Made by a program: the position numbers and the translations under genes. From JACRBT01 sp964474285 (GTDB lineage: Bacteria > Chloroflexota > Dehalococcoidia > Tepidiformales > Tepidiformaceae): a DNA stretch of 64,000 nucleotides. Where the stretch lies: contig CAYYSD010000002.1 of NCBI GenBank assembly GCA_964474285.1, positions 1 through 64,000 of the forward strand, in the 5' to 3' direction. Below the pieces are notes generated by a model that had not been told where the DNA came from, did not search any database, and saw only the letters and a list, made by a program, of their open reading frames with translations. Positions 22,925-31,943 of this stretch are shown in pieces (within the stretch, counting starts at the first letter, position 1; every line of letters begins with the position of its first letter).

Positions 22925-23773
22925 ATGGAATACACCCAGATCACCTATGAGGTGGCCGACCGTGTCGCGTGCGTCAGCCTGAACCGGCCGGAGTATCGCA
23001 ACCCGATCGGGCGCATTACCGTCGAGGAGCTCGATCACGCCTTCCAGCGAGCCGTCGCGGACTCGGATGTCGGCGTCGTCTTGCTCCGGGCGGAAGGGCA
23101 CCACTTCTCCGCGGGGCACGACCTCGGGACCCCGGCCAAGGTCCGCGACGACGCGGAACGGCCTTACCGGCCCGGCGGCCGCGGACAGTTCGAGCGCTCC
23201 TGGGAGCTCTACATCGACCCCGGGCTCCGCTGGCGGAACCTGCCCAAGCCCACCATTGCGGCTGTCCAGGGCTATTGCATCTGGGGCGGCTGGATGGTTG
23301 CGACCGCGATGGACATCGTCTTCGCGACCGAGGATGCGAAGTTCCTCGGCAGCAAGTTCCAATACTTTTCGNNNNNNNNNNCGGTCCCGTGGGATCTCGG
23401 CATCCGCAAGGCGAAGGAAGTGCTGTTCGAAGCGCGCTTCATTTCTGCCCACGAAGCACAACAGTACGGCTTTGTCGGGCGCGTGTTCGCGACGAAAGAG
23501 GAACTCGACGCGGAGACGCTGGCCTATGCGAAGCGCGTCGCGCAACAGGATGAGTTCGCCCTGCGGATGACCAAGTACGCCATCAACCAGGCGCAGGATG
23601 CGCAGGGGTATTCGAACTCGATCGTCACGGCGCACAATTCGCAGGTTGGTGGCGGCAACAGAAACGACGGCGCGCCCTCGCAGGGGTATTCGTTGCCGTC
23701 GGGCGAACGGCGTGTGGCACCGGTTCAGCGGGCACTCGAGAACATGGCAGCGGCGAAGGGGCTGCTTCCGTAG
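22925..23773 (+). CDS. Crotonase-family protein B (contains 10-N gap)
   Basis: About 280 residues. The start MEYTQITYEVADRVACVSLN and LNRPEYRNPIGRI, HFSAGHDLGTP and PTIAAVQGYCIWGGWMV are shared almost word for word with crotonase C at 27602. Both catalytic Glu positions of classical enoyl-CoA hydratases are replaced (GGWMV; KFQYF), so ordinary hydration is unlikely. The assembly gap follows QYFS; in paralogue C the same place reads QYFCIPWD with nothing missing. First gene of the rightward operon, behind LacI-type operator 2. Confidence 0.82.
   Translation: MEYTQITYEVADRVACVSLNRPEYRNPIGRITVEELDHAFQRAVADSDVGVVLLRAEGHHFSAGHDLGTPAKVRDDAERPYRPGGRGQFERSWELYIDPGLRWRNLPKPTIAAVQGYCIWGGWMVATAMDIVFATEDAKFLGSKFQYFSXXXXVPWDLGIRKAKEVLFEARFISAHEAQQYGFVGRVFATKEELDAETLAYAKRVAQQDEFALRMTKYAINQAQDAQGYSNSIVTAHNSQVGGGNRNDGAPSQGYSLPSGERRVAPVQRALENMAAAKGLLP
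23372..23381. other. Assembly gap (10 N) inside crotonase B
   Basis: Left side ends TTTTCG, right side begins CGGTCCCGTGG. Merging the shared CG gives codons for YFSVPWD, which aligns exactly with YFCIPWD of crotonase C. The true gap is therefore probably zero or a 2-base overlap, and the four unknown residues do not exist. Confidence 0.8.
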
Positions 23774-23860
23774 CGGCGGGACGGCCTATGCAATCGTCCC
23801 GTGGTTGACAGCGGCCGCGCGGACACAGCACTCCGGTGAACCCGGATGGAGGGGATGACC

Positions 23861-25543
23861 TTGGTTAATCGCGAAGATTCCTACTGGGGACGGCGCCGGC
23901 TGAGCCGCCGCCGGATCCTCCAGGGCACCGCGACCGGGGCGAGCGGGCTGCTGGGCGCCGCTCTCGTTGGTTGCGGCGACGACGATGATGGCGGTGGCTC
24001 GGGCGCCCCGGTGGGTATCCCGACGGCGCGCGCTACCAGCACGCCGGTTGCCACACGGAATAAGGGAGGCACGCTCAAGTTTGCCTTCACCATCCCGACG
24101 CGGGTTTCGCCCCGCGGGGCCACGGGCGGAACGCACCAGGAATACCTCAACGTCCTCGGCGATTCCTACGTCTACATTAATTCGAAGGGTGAGTTCGACC
24201 CCAAGCTCTCACTCTGGCAGTCCTGGGAACAACCGGATGGCCAGACCATCAACGCCAAGATCCGCCCGAACGTGAAGTTCCACGACGGCACCGTCTTCGA
24301 TGCGAACGCTGTGAAACGCCACCTCGACTTCATGACCGTGGCGAAGAACGTCCCGAACTTCGGGTTCTTCTCATGGTTCGAGAACTACGACAGCGTCACG
24401 GTCATCGATAGCTCGACCGTCCGGCTGAAGTCAAAGACCCCCGACGCGTCGTTCCTCGGAATCTTCGGCCTGGCTCCTGGCGTGCCGTTCTCGCTCAACC
24501 AGGTCGATAAGCTCGGCGACGACGAGATGCGCCAGCCGGCCATGACGGGCCCGTACCTCCTCAAGTCGTACAAGGAGGAGTCGGGCATGCTCATGGAGGC
24601 GAACCCTGAGTACTGGGGCGAGCGGACGTTCGACACCATCGACTGGCAGCACATCGCCGACTCGAAGATCCGCGCAGCCACGCTCCAGTCCGGCGACCTC
24701 GATGCGGTGTGGTACATCGCGAGCGACGAAAGCACGCTCATCCTTTCCAAAGACTCCACGTACAAGAACTTCCCACTTTCTGTTGCGCCCGAGTCACTGG
24801 AGATGAACCATGCGCGCCCCGGACTTCGCGACCTTCGTGTCCGCCAGGCCATCGCATCGGCCTTGGACAAGAAGAAGGTCGTGGAAGTCGTCATGCGAAC
24901 GCAGGGGCGACCGACGCTTACTGGCCTCATGCCACCGAACACATGGGGCGCGCTCGAGTATGAGAAGTACCCGTTCGACCTCAAGGCGGCGAAGCAGTAC
25001 CTGGATGCTTCAGGCGTGCAGACCCCGCTGAAGCTGGTCTATGGATACAGCGGTACCGCCGCGGCGAACCAGGCTCAGCTCACGACGATTCAGATTTACC
25101 AGGAAGGCCTGCGCCAGATCGGGATCGAACTGGAACTGAAGAACACCCCGGTCGCCTCGACCGTAGCGAACTCCGAATGGCAGAAAGGCGAATTGGACTT
25201 TGTCCAGGGCTCGCCCGGTGTCAGGCCGGACCCCTCCATCCAGTACAACATCTATCTCAGCAGCAAGGCCTCCCTCGCACCCGGCGCCCGATACTCCACC
25301 GACCCTATCCACAAGGACATCGACGCCAAGATCCAGAAGTCGCTGGAGACCTTCGACCGCAACGAACGCGAGAAGATCTTCCACGACCTGCACCGGACGA
25401 TGATCGACAACGTCGTCTGCCGTGTTCCCACCATCGACCGGGTTCGGTGGTTCTTCCATCGCAACACCGTTGTCGCCGCCGACGAAGTCGTGAATGCGCC
25501 AGGTGGCGCGAGTTTCCGGCTGCGCAACGTCTGGAAGGCGTGA
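23861..25543 (+). CDS. ABC transporter substrate-binding lipoprotein, family 5 (peptide/nickel type)
   Basis: About 560 residues. A Tat-like signal with RRLSRRR and a hydrophobic stretch ends LVGC followed by GDDDD, so it is exported and lipid-anchored. The mature part shows the SBP_bac_5 pattern (LSLWQSWEQPDGQTINAKIR, VKFHDGTVFDANAVKRHLDF, YLLKSYKEE, LRDLRVRQAIASALDK). GGAGGGG at 23848-23854 favours TTG 23861 as start; ATGs at 23846 and 23855 are badly placed for it. It feeds the permeases encoded at 25653 and 26624. The ligand is probably a small acid or peptide-like compound degraded by the surrounding enzymes. Confidence 0.85.
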   Translation: MVNREDSYWGRRRLSRRRILQGTATGASGLLGAALVGCGDDDDGGGSGAPVGIPTARATSTPVATRNKGGTLKFAFTIPTRVSPRGATGGTHQEYLNVLGDSYVYINSKGEFDPKLSLWQSWEQPDGQTINAKIRPNVKFHDGTVFDANAVKRHLDFMTVAKNVPNFGFFSWFENYDSVTVIDSSTVRLKSKTPDASFLGIFGLAPGVPFSLNQVDKLGDDEMRQPAMTGPYLLKSYKEESGMLMEANPEYWGERTFDTIDWQHIADSKIRAATLQSGDLDAVWYIASDESTLILSKDSTYKNFPLSVAPESLEMNHARPGLRDLRVRQAIASALDKKKVVEVVMRTQGRPTLTGLMPPNTWGALEYEKYPFDLKAAKQYLDASGVQTPLKLVYGYSGTAAANQAQLTTIQIYQEGLRQIGIELELKNTPVASTVANSEWQKGELDFVQGSPGVRPDPSIQYNIYLSSKASLAPGARYSTDPIHKDIDAKIQKSLETFDRNEREKIFHDLHRTMIDNVVCRVPTIDRVRWFFHRNTVVAADEVVNAPGGASFRLRNVWKA

Positions 25544-25652
25544 TCAGGAAGGCGTCCGCATGCGCCGTGGTATGCGGGGAACGGCCGGTTCTTACCCCTT
25601 GGCCCGCCGTTCCCCCATACCGACTTCTCCACATCAGTGAGGTTGCCGGACC

Positions 25653-26606
25653 TTGACGCACTTTCTTGTGATGAGGCTGTTTCAGGCGATCCTGACGGTC
25701 CTCGTCGTCACGATCTTCATCTTCGTGTTGATGAGACTCTTGCCTGGAGATCCAGTCAGGAACCTGGTAACCGGCGGCGACAACACGCTGACTGATGAGC
25801 AGATCAAGGCGAAGGAACACGAACTCGGGCTCGACAAACCCTGGCCGGAACAGTACGTACGTTGGCTTGGCGGCGTGGCGAGTGGCGACTGGGGCCGGAC
25901 GGCCTCCGGGAGCGCGAAGATCACGGAATCGATCAAGGAGCGGCTGCCGGTCACCCTTCAGTTGGCGTTGCTCACATGGCTCGTCACCTTCGCCTTCGCC
26001 ATTCCGATCGGCGTGGTCTCCGCGCTCAAACGGAACAGCTGGCTCGATGTCACCATCACCACCGGTTCGTTGGCCGGCCTCGCCGCCCCGAATTTCGTCG
26101 TCGCCCTCCTGCTCATCATCCTCTTCACGCTCGAACTGAAGTGGCTCCCGGCCCGAGGGTATGTCTCTCTGGCAGACGACCCAGTGCAGGCACTCAAGCA
26201 CTTCACCATGCCCGTGATCACGCTGGCGACCGCAGGCATGGCAGGCGTAGCCCGCCAAACGCGGTCGGCAATGCTCGAGGTGATGAAAGAGGACTACATC
26301 CGGACGGCCCGGGCGAAGGGCCTCTCGGCCTGGTCAGTGATCATCCGCCACGCGATGAAGAACGCCCTGCTCCCGATCGTTACCATCATGGGCTTGCGGT
26401 TCGGCGGCCTTATCTCCGGTTCCATCATTATTGAGTCGGTCTTCGGCATACCCGGGATGGGCAGTCTGACCATCACGGCGGTGCGACAGAGCGACTACAA
26501 CGTCATCCAGATTCTCGTGATGCTGTTCGCCTTGATGACGATCATGGGCAATCTCATAGCGGACTTCGTGTACACCAGGATGGATCCGCGGATCCGGCTG
26601 AGTTAG
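25653..26606 (+). CDS. ABC transporter permease, DppB/OppB type
   Basis: A 317-aa membrane protein starting at TTG. RLFQAILTVLVVTIFIFVLM is the first membrane segment, followed by LLPGDPV typical of DppB-type permeases. The cytoplasmic EAA loop appears as EDYIRTARAKGLSAWSVIIR. It pairs with the DppC-type permease 17 bases downstream. No ATP-binding subunit gene is present anywhere in the window. Confidence 0.88.
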   Translation: MTHFLVMRLFQAILTVLVVTIFIFVLMRLLPGDPVRNLVTGGDNTLTDEQIKAKEHELGLDKPWPEQYVRWLGGVASGDWGRTASGSAKITESIKERLPVTLQLALLTWLVTFAFAIPIGVVSALKRNSWLDVTITTGSLAGLAAPNFVVALLLIILFTLELKWLPARGYVSLADDPVQALKHFTMPVITLATAGMAGVARQTRSAMLEVMKEDYIRTARAKGLSAWSVIIRHAMKNALLPIVTIMGLRFGGLISGSIIIESVFGIPGMGSLTITAVRQSDYNVIQILVMLFALMTIMGNLIADFVYTRMDPRIRLS

Positions 26607-26623
26607 GGGAAGGGATAGCGGAA

Positions 26624-27529
26624 TTGACGACAGACCTGTTGGAAACGACGGCCTATTCGATCCCGATTGAACCGTCCCTTCGGGCACGGTTCCGGCGTTC
26701 CGTCTTCGGGCGGCTGTTGCGCTTGCGATTGGCCCGCATCGGCATCCTGTTCGTGACGCTCGTGGTGTTCTGTGCCGTGTTCGCGCCGCAACTTGCGCCT
26801 TACGGCCCCACCGAATTCGCGGGCGCGCCCGCCGAAAAGCCGTTCACGACCGATCGAATCCTGGGAACCGATGTCATCGGCCGGGACCAGCTTACGCGTC
26901 TCCTTTACGGAGCAAGGGCATCGGTCCAGGTTGCGGTGATGGCCGTCCTCTTCGGTGTTTCGTCCGGCCTCGTCGTGGGACTGGTCGCCGCTTACTTTCG
27001 CGGCGCTGTCGATGCGGTCGCGATGCGTCTCATGGACGCGATGCTTTCGCTCCCCGGTCTTGTCCTTCCGCTGACTCTGCTCTCGGTCTTCGGCGGGGGC
27101 ATTTCCACCGTGAGCCTGACACTCGGGATCGGGTTCATCCCGTCCGTCTCCCGGCTGGTGCGGGGGCAGGCGCTGGCACAGCTCGGACGGGACTACGTGC
27201 AATCGGCGATCACGTCTGGCGCGGGCCACACGCGAATCATGTTTCGACATGTCCTTCCGAACTGCATGGCGCCGGTGATCGTTGTGGCTTCGCTGGACCT
27301 GAGCGTGGCCATCATCGCCGAGGCCGGTTTGAGCTTCCTGGGCGTTGGTGTCACCCCGCCGACGCCGACCTGGGGGATCATGCTTTCGATGGGCTTCGAG
27401 AACATCCGCACGGAGCCATCGCTGGTGTTCGCCCCGGCGGCCGCGATCTTCCTGCTCGTCCTTTCCATCAACTTCATCGGCGATGGCCTGCGCGATGTGC
27501 TGGACCCGCGTCTGCGCAACGAAATCTGA
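26624..27529 (+). CDS. ABC transporter permease, DppC/OppC type
   Basis: A 301-aa membrane protein starting at TTG after AAGGGA. Family features: GTDVIGRDQLTRLLYGAR, the EAA loop GRDYVQSAITSGAGHTRIMF, and the closing EAGLSFLGVGVTPPTPTWG. With the DppB-type protein it forms the membrane channel. The expected DppD/DppF ATPase genes are missing downstream, where a crotonase gene follows after 72 bases. Confidence 0.88.
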   Translation: MTTDLLETTAYSIPIEPSLRARFRRSVFGRLLRLRLARIGILFVTLVVFCAVFAPQLAPYGPTEFAGAPAEKPFTTDRILGTDVIGRDQLTRLLYGARASVQVAVMAVLFGVSSGLVVGLVAAYFRGAVDAVAMRLMDAMLSLPGLVLPLTLLSVFGGGISTVSLTLGIGFIPSVSRLVRGQALAQLGRDYVQSAITSGAGHTRIMFRHVLPNCMAPVIVVASLDLSVAIIAEAGLSFLGVGVTPPTPTWGIMLSMGFENIRTEPSLVFAPAAAIFLLVLSINFIGDGLRDVLDPRLRNEI

Positions 27530-27601
27530 CGGGCAGTTTTCTGCGTGGTGGGAGCTCCGCTCCGCGGCCAACGGCGGCCACCGTTCCAGGGAGGAACCTT
27601 C

Positions 27602-28468
27602 GTGAACTACACCCAGATCGAGTACGAGAAGCGCGGCGCCGTCGCCGTCGTTACGCTCAACCGGCCCGAGTACCGCAATCCGATCGGGCGGATCGCGATC
27701 GAAGAACTCGATGACGCATTCACCGCCGCCGAGCGAGATCGGGATGTCCGGGCGATCGTCTTGCGAGCCGAGGGTCTCCACTTCTCTGCGGGCCACGACC
27801 TTGGCACACCGGCCAAGATGCGAGACGACGAAGAACGGCCCTATCCGCCCGGGGTGCCGGGTGTGTTCGAACGAAGTTGGGAGCTCTACATCGAGCGCGG
27901 CTTGCGCTGGCGCAACCTTTCCAAGCCGACCATTGCGGCCGTGCAGGGCAAGTGCATCTGGGGCGGATGGATGGTCGCCACCACCATGGACATCATCTTC
28001 GCCTCCGATGATGCGGAATTCCTCGGGGGCAAGGGACAGTACTTCTGCATTCCCTGGGACGTAGGCATCCGCAAGGCGAAGGAGATCCTGTTTGAACCCC
28101 GCTTCATCGATGCCTACGAGGCGCTCGACCTCGGCTTCGTCAACCGCGTCCTCCCTCGCGAGCAGCTCGATGACGAAGCGCTGTCCTATGCGGCCCGGGT
28201 CGCCGAGAACGACGCATGGCAGCTGCGCATGACGAAGCTCGCCATCAACCAGGCGCAGGACATGCAGGGGTATACGACCCACATCGTCGNNNNNNNNNNC
28301 CACAGCACACCGAACGAAGGTCGTAGCTCCCAGGGTGCGCAACTGCCGTCCGGCCAGCGGCAGGTGGCGCCGGTCGCCCGGGCTCTCCTGAACCGCGACA
28401 AGGTGCGCGGTGTCTGGGGTGTTGCACGCGACGCCGGTGGACAGATCGTCAAGGTATTGAGAGGTTAG
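27602..28468 (+). CDS. Crotonase-family protein C (contains 10-N gap)
   Basis: About 289 residues, starting at GTG (GGAGG 7 bases upstream). Very close to crotonase B along its whole length (NRPEYRNPIGRI, HFSAGHDLGTPAKMRDDEER, CIWGGWMVATTMDI). It also lacks both catalytic Glu residues of classical hydratases. It extends past B with a tail VRGVWGVARDAGGQIVKVL. The gap at 28290-28299 lies near HIV...HST; in B the same region reads SIVTAHNSQ, so about two residues are missing. Two bases separate it from the CoA-transferase gene. Confidence 0.82.
   Translation: MNYTQIEYEKRGAVAVVTLNRPEYRNPIGRIAIEELDDAFTAAERDRDVRAIVLRAEGLHFSAGHDLGTPAKMRDDEERPYPPGVPGVFERSWELYIERGLRWRNLSKPTIAAVQGKCIWGGWMVATTMDIIFASDDAEFLGGKGQYFCIPWDVGIRKAKEILFEPRFIDAYEALDLGFVNRVLPREQLDDEALSYAARVAENDAWQLRMTKLAINQAQDMQGYTTHIVXXXXHSTPNEGRSSQGAQLPSGQRQVAPVARALLNRDKVRGVWGVARDAGGQIVKVLRG
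28290..28299. other. Assembly gap (10 N) inside crotonase C
   Basis: Flanked by ATCGTCG and CCACAGCAC. The frame continues if the true insert is 1, 4, 7 or 10 bases; alignment with IVTAH of crotonase B suggests 4. Confidence 0.7.
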
Positions 28469-28470
28469 AG

Positions 28471-30870
28471 TTGGGCGCACTTTCACACCTGACCGTCGCC
28501 GAGATCTGCGACGACATCGCTGGAGCAACCTGTGGTCGTCAATTCGCCATGTGGGGCGCGACTGTCGTCGCCATCGAGCCGGACGAGGGCTCCGCGCTCC
28601 GGCGTGCGGCTCCAACGGTTGAGGCCGCCGGAGGCCAGGTCTCGCTGGTGTGGGAATACCTGGCCGCCAACAAGCAATCACTGGTTCCTGGCGGCGAGGC
28701 GCTCGACTTCCTGAGCGGAGCGGACGTCATCATCACGGACTGGTCTGCAGAGCGGCTGGCCGGCGCCGGGATCTCCCTGGAGACGCTCGCGCGCCGCTCG
28801 GTGATACTCGCGCTGTCGCCCTTCGGCAGCTCGGGGCCATACAGGGATTACCAGGCAACGGACCTGGTCCTGCAGGCGCTCTCCGGGTTTATGGTGCTGA
28901 ACGGTCTGCCGGACCGTGAGCCTCTCAAGGCGGCCGGGACGATGACGGTGCAGTCGGTCGGGGTGAACGCATTCATCGCAGGCCTCGCGGGGTTGGTTGA
29001 ACGCGACCGGAGCGGCATTGGCCAGGTGGTCGAGGTCTCAGTTTTCGAAGCGATGACGACGCTGACGCCGCTCCTCCGTTCCGAATATTCCGGCCTCAAC
29101 GACGTCCGCCAGGGAAGCCCAATCTCGGGGACGTTCATGTTCGAATGCCGCGATGGCTACATCTCCCTGAACCCGAACGCGTCGCGCAATTGGGATGATC
29201 TGCTGGTGGCGCTAGGCGTGGACCTGGCTGCCCTTCCCCCCGAGATCCAGGGCACCGTGACCGGCGCCGTCGCGCGACGCTTCGTCGAATCGCGCACGGG
29301 TGCGAGGTCGGCAGCCGAGCTGTTCACGCTTCTCAATGAGATGCGCATCCCGTGCGGCCACGCGAAGAGCCCGACGGAACTGCTCCAGGACGCACACCTC
29401 GCGGACCGCGGCTACTTCACGGACATCGATCATCCCCGGCTCGGGAAGATTCGTTTTCCCGGGCCCCCCGCGCGGATGTCGGCGACGCCGGTCGAACCGG
29501 TGATCCCGGCGCCCGGACGGCCGGGGGAATCGACGATGACGCCAGTGGCCGCAAAGCCTGCGAGGTCTGCCGGCGGCGCTACAGACATGACATCGCCCCC
29601 CCTCACGGGAATCCGCGTGGTCGATCTGACTGCCGCATGGCTTGGACCCTATGCGACGATGCTGCTTGCCGACCTGGGCGCCGATGTCATCAAGGTAGAG
29701 TCGCACAACCGCCCGGATGTCTGGCGCGGCGCCAGTACTACGCGCCAGTCGCCCGTGAGCGGACCTCCGAACTGGGCGAGCCACCCGGTCAATCCCGATG
29801 CGCACCCGTGGAACGTAAATGCGAACTTCAATTCGGTGAATCGCAACAAGCGGGCGATCGCCCTGGACCTGGCGACGCCAGAAGGGAAGGAGCTTCTCCT
29901 CCAGCTGGTGGCGAACGCCGATCTCGTGCTCGAGAACTTCACCCCGCGGGTCATGGGGAATTTCGGTCTGAGCTATGAGCGGCTTCGCGAAGTCAACCCG
30001 CGACTCGTGATGGCGTCGTTCTCGGGCTTCGGAAGTTTTGGGCGCTACCGCGACTATCGGGCCAATGGCGCCACCACGGACACGACCTGTGGATGGGCGG
30101 CACTCACCGGCTATCCCGGCGGGCCGCCCACCATGATGGGGGCGATGGAAGCCGACCCGACGACGGGCCTGCAGCTGACGGCGACCGCGCTTGCGGCACT
30201 CGCATATGCCCGTGAAACCGGCATCGGGCAGCACATCGACGGGTCGATGTTCGAAACCTGTGTTGGATATATCGGCGAGGAGCTGCTGCTCACAGGGGTG
30301 ACCGGGCTGGACACTCCCCGCCGTGGCAACCGCCACCACGGGATGGCGCCGCACGGCGTGTTCCCCTGTTCCGGCGAGGACCGGTGGCTTGCCATCGCCG
30401 TTCGGGACGACCGCGATTGGTCCGGACTGGTATCGGCGCTCGGTCCTGGCTCTGGTCTCGAGACCGGGATGTTCTCCACAGCGGCTTCGCGGCTTGCCCA
30501 CCTGGATGAGCTTGAGGAGGCGCTTTGCGCAGTCACGAGGCGCCTGCCGGCGCGAGTTGCGATGGAGAAGTTACAGGCCGCCGGCGTCCCCGCAGGTGTG
30601 GTGCAGAACTACACTGATGTGCTGGCCGATCCCCAGCTCAACGCACGGGACTGGTTCCAGCCGGCGACCCACCCGGATATGGGGACTCACCGCCACAACG
30701 GATTTCCCTGGCGCTTCACTCGCACCCCCAGCATCGTTCACCGGCCTCCCCCTCGCGTTGGCGAAGACAGCGAATCGGTGTTGCGCGACGAACTCCACGT
30801 GCCGCCGGAACGATTTGCCGCGTTGCTCCAGGCAGGGGTCACTGGCGAAGTTTTCGCCCGGCAGGACTAA
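28471..30870 (+). CDS. Double-domain CaiB/BaiF (family III) CoA-transferase
   Basis: A 799-aa protein made of two family III CoA-transferase units. Unit 1 spans about 1-355 (LTVAEICDDIAGATCGRQFA, FGSSGPYRDYQATDLVLQA, GQVVEVSVFEAM). A Pro/Ala linker at about 345-370 joins it to unit 2 (LTGIRVVDLTAAWLGPYA, LADLGADVIKVE, GQHIDGSMFETC). Family members usually form interlocked homodimers from single units, so the fusion may build that pair inside one chain. The TTG start has GAGAGG 6 bases upstream. It should activate a carboxylic acid by CoA transfer for the crotonases. Its stop overlaps the convergent LacI gene by 4 bases. Confidence 0.85.
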   Translation: MGALSHLTVAEICDDIAGATCGRQFAMWGATVVAIEPDEGSALRRAAPTVEAAGGQVSLVWEYLAANKQSLVPGGEALDFLSGADVIITDWSAERLAGAGISLETLARRSVILALSPFGSSGPYRDYQATDLVLQALSGFMVLNGLPDREPLKAAGTMTVQSVGVNAFIAGLAGLVERDRSGIGQVVEVSVFEAMTTLTPLLRSEYSGLNDVRQGSPISGTFMFECRDGYISLNPNASRNWDDLLVALGVDLAALPPEIQGTVTGAVARRFVESRTGARSAAELFTLLNEMRIPCGHAKSPTELLQDAHLADRGYFTDIDHPRLGKIRFPGPPARMSATPVEPVIPAPGRPGESTMTPVAAKPARSAGGATDMTSPPLTGIRVVDLTAAWLGPYATMLLADLGADVIKVESHNRPDVWRGASTTRQSPVSGPPNWASHPVNPDAHPWNVNANFNSVNRNKRAIALDLATPEGKELLLQLVANADLVLENFTPRVMGNFGLSYERLREVNPRLVMASFSGFGSFGRYRDYRANGATTDTTCGWAALTGYPGGPPTMMGAMEADPTTGLQLTATALAALAYARETGIGQHIDGSMFETCVGYIGEELLLTGVTGLDTPRRGNRHHGMAPHGVFPCSGEDRWLAIAVRDDRDWSGLVSALGPGSGLETGMFSTAASRLAHLDELEEALCAVTRRLPARVAMEKLQAAGVPAGVVQNYTDVLADPQLNARDWFQPATHPDMGTHRHNGFPWRFTRTPSIVHRPPPRVGEDSESVLRDELHVPPERFAALLQAGVTGEVFARQD

Positions 30871-31886
30871 CTTCGAACGGGTCCAATGGACTGGCGCCTG
30901 ACGTACTCAAACGTGAGGGGAGGGTTCTCAAGGATCATGTCTTCGTCGTTGCGCAATTTGCCGATGACCCGCCGCACGCCGCGTACGCCACGAACGTAGG
31001 CGTTGCTGCCGATTGTGGAGAGGGGAGGATCGAAAGCCCGTGCCCACGCAGTCTCGCCGACGACCAGCACCGAAACATCAGCCGGGATCTTGAGCGAAAG
31101 GCTGTGCATGGCAATCAGCGTCCCCTGGAGCGCCGGGGCGCTGACGACGAGGGCCGTGGGGGATGGCTTGCGGCCGAGCGCCTCGGTGACGTAGCTCTCA
31201 ACGTAGTCGTAGTGGGCTATCTCCCACCACTCAAACTTGCCGCCGGGCACCGCTTCGATCGTTTCGCGCAAAAGCTCGACGCGTTCATCTGACCGGGGCC
31301 GGTCGATCGGCGCCCCCGGGCGGGCCAGGCGCACGAATGCGACATGCCGGTGTCCACAGGCCACGATCTCATCGTAGGCCTGGCCGACAACTCGCCGGTC
31401 CTCGACCTGGACTGAGGCCGCGAGCTCGCTGCGCTCGTCCTCCGGCTCGGGGTCAACGGGGATTCCGGCCGCCCGAAACGGTGCGATGAGCTCTGGCGCG
31501 ACGATCGGCTCGCCGACCACGAGCGCGTCCACCCTGTGCTCCAGGAGCCTTCGAAGGTGGGCCTGGTACATGGCCCCGTCGTACTCGGCGTCGCAAATGA
31601 ACGTTGAATAGCCGAGCCGGGCGGCTTCCTGAACGACGCCGCGCACGTAGATTTCGTAGATGGGATTCGAAAGGCTCGGCACGACCAGGCCGAGGACGTT
31701 GGAACGCCGCGAGCGGAGGTGCTGGGCTTGCCGATTCGGGTAGTAACCCATCTCCTCCGCCACACGCCGAACGTGCTCCGCCGTCGCGCTGCTGACTCCC
31801 GGACTTCCATTGAGCGCGCGCGAGGCGGTGCCGAGGCCCACATGGGCGGCACGCGCGACATCGGCGATGGTTCGGCGGAGTGGCAT
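30867..31886 (-). CDS. LacI-family transcriptional regulator
   Basis: About 339 residues. The N-terminal helix-turn-helix and hinge are textbook (TIADVARAAHVGLGTASRAL, VRRVAEEMGYYPN, RSNVLGLVVPSLSNPIY), followed by a periplasmic-binding-protein-like effector domain. ATG 31886 places the helix-turn-helix at the very start, as usual; a GTG at 31922 would add 12 residues; neither has a good ribosome site. It is convergent with the CoA-transferase operon, and the only LacI-type palindromes seen are at 22696 and 22822, so it probably represses this locus until its substrate is present. Confidence 0.85.
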   Translation of the reverse strand: MPLRRTIADVARAAHVGLGTASRALNGSPGVSSATAEHVRRVAEEMGYYPNRQAQHLRSRRSNVLGLVVPSLSNPIYEIYVRGVVQEAARLGYSTFICDAEYDGAMYQAHLRRLLEHRVDALVVGEPIVAPELIAPFRAAGIPVDPEPEDERSELAASVQVEDRRVVGQAYDEIVACGHRHVAFVRLARPGAPIDRPRSDERVELLRETIEAVPGGKFEWWEIAHYDYVESYVTEALGRKPSPTALVVSAPALQGTLIAMHSLSLKIPADVSVLVVGETAWARAFDPPLSTIGSNAYVRGVRGVRRVIGKLRNDEDMILENPPLTFEYVRRQSIGPVRS

Positions 31887-31943
31887 CGGTCCAGTATTTG
31901 TCGCATCGAACGTAAGGGCCACGGCGCCGCTTCGGACCGTTGT

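Noticed and set aside
26603..28681. 692-codon minus-strand frame across the permease and crotonase C genes
   Set aside because: It runs through an N gap and opposite recognised genes; low-complexity shadow sequence.
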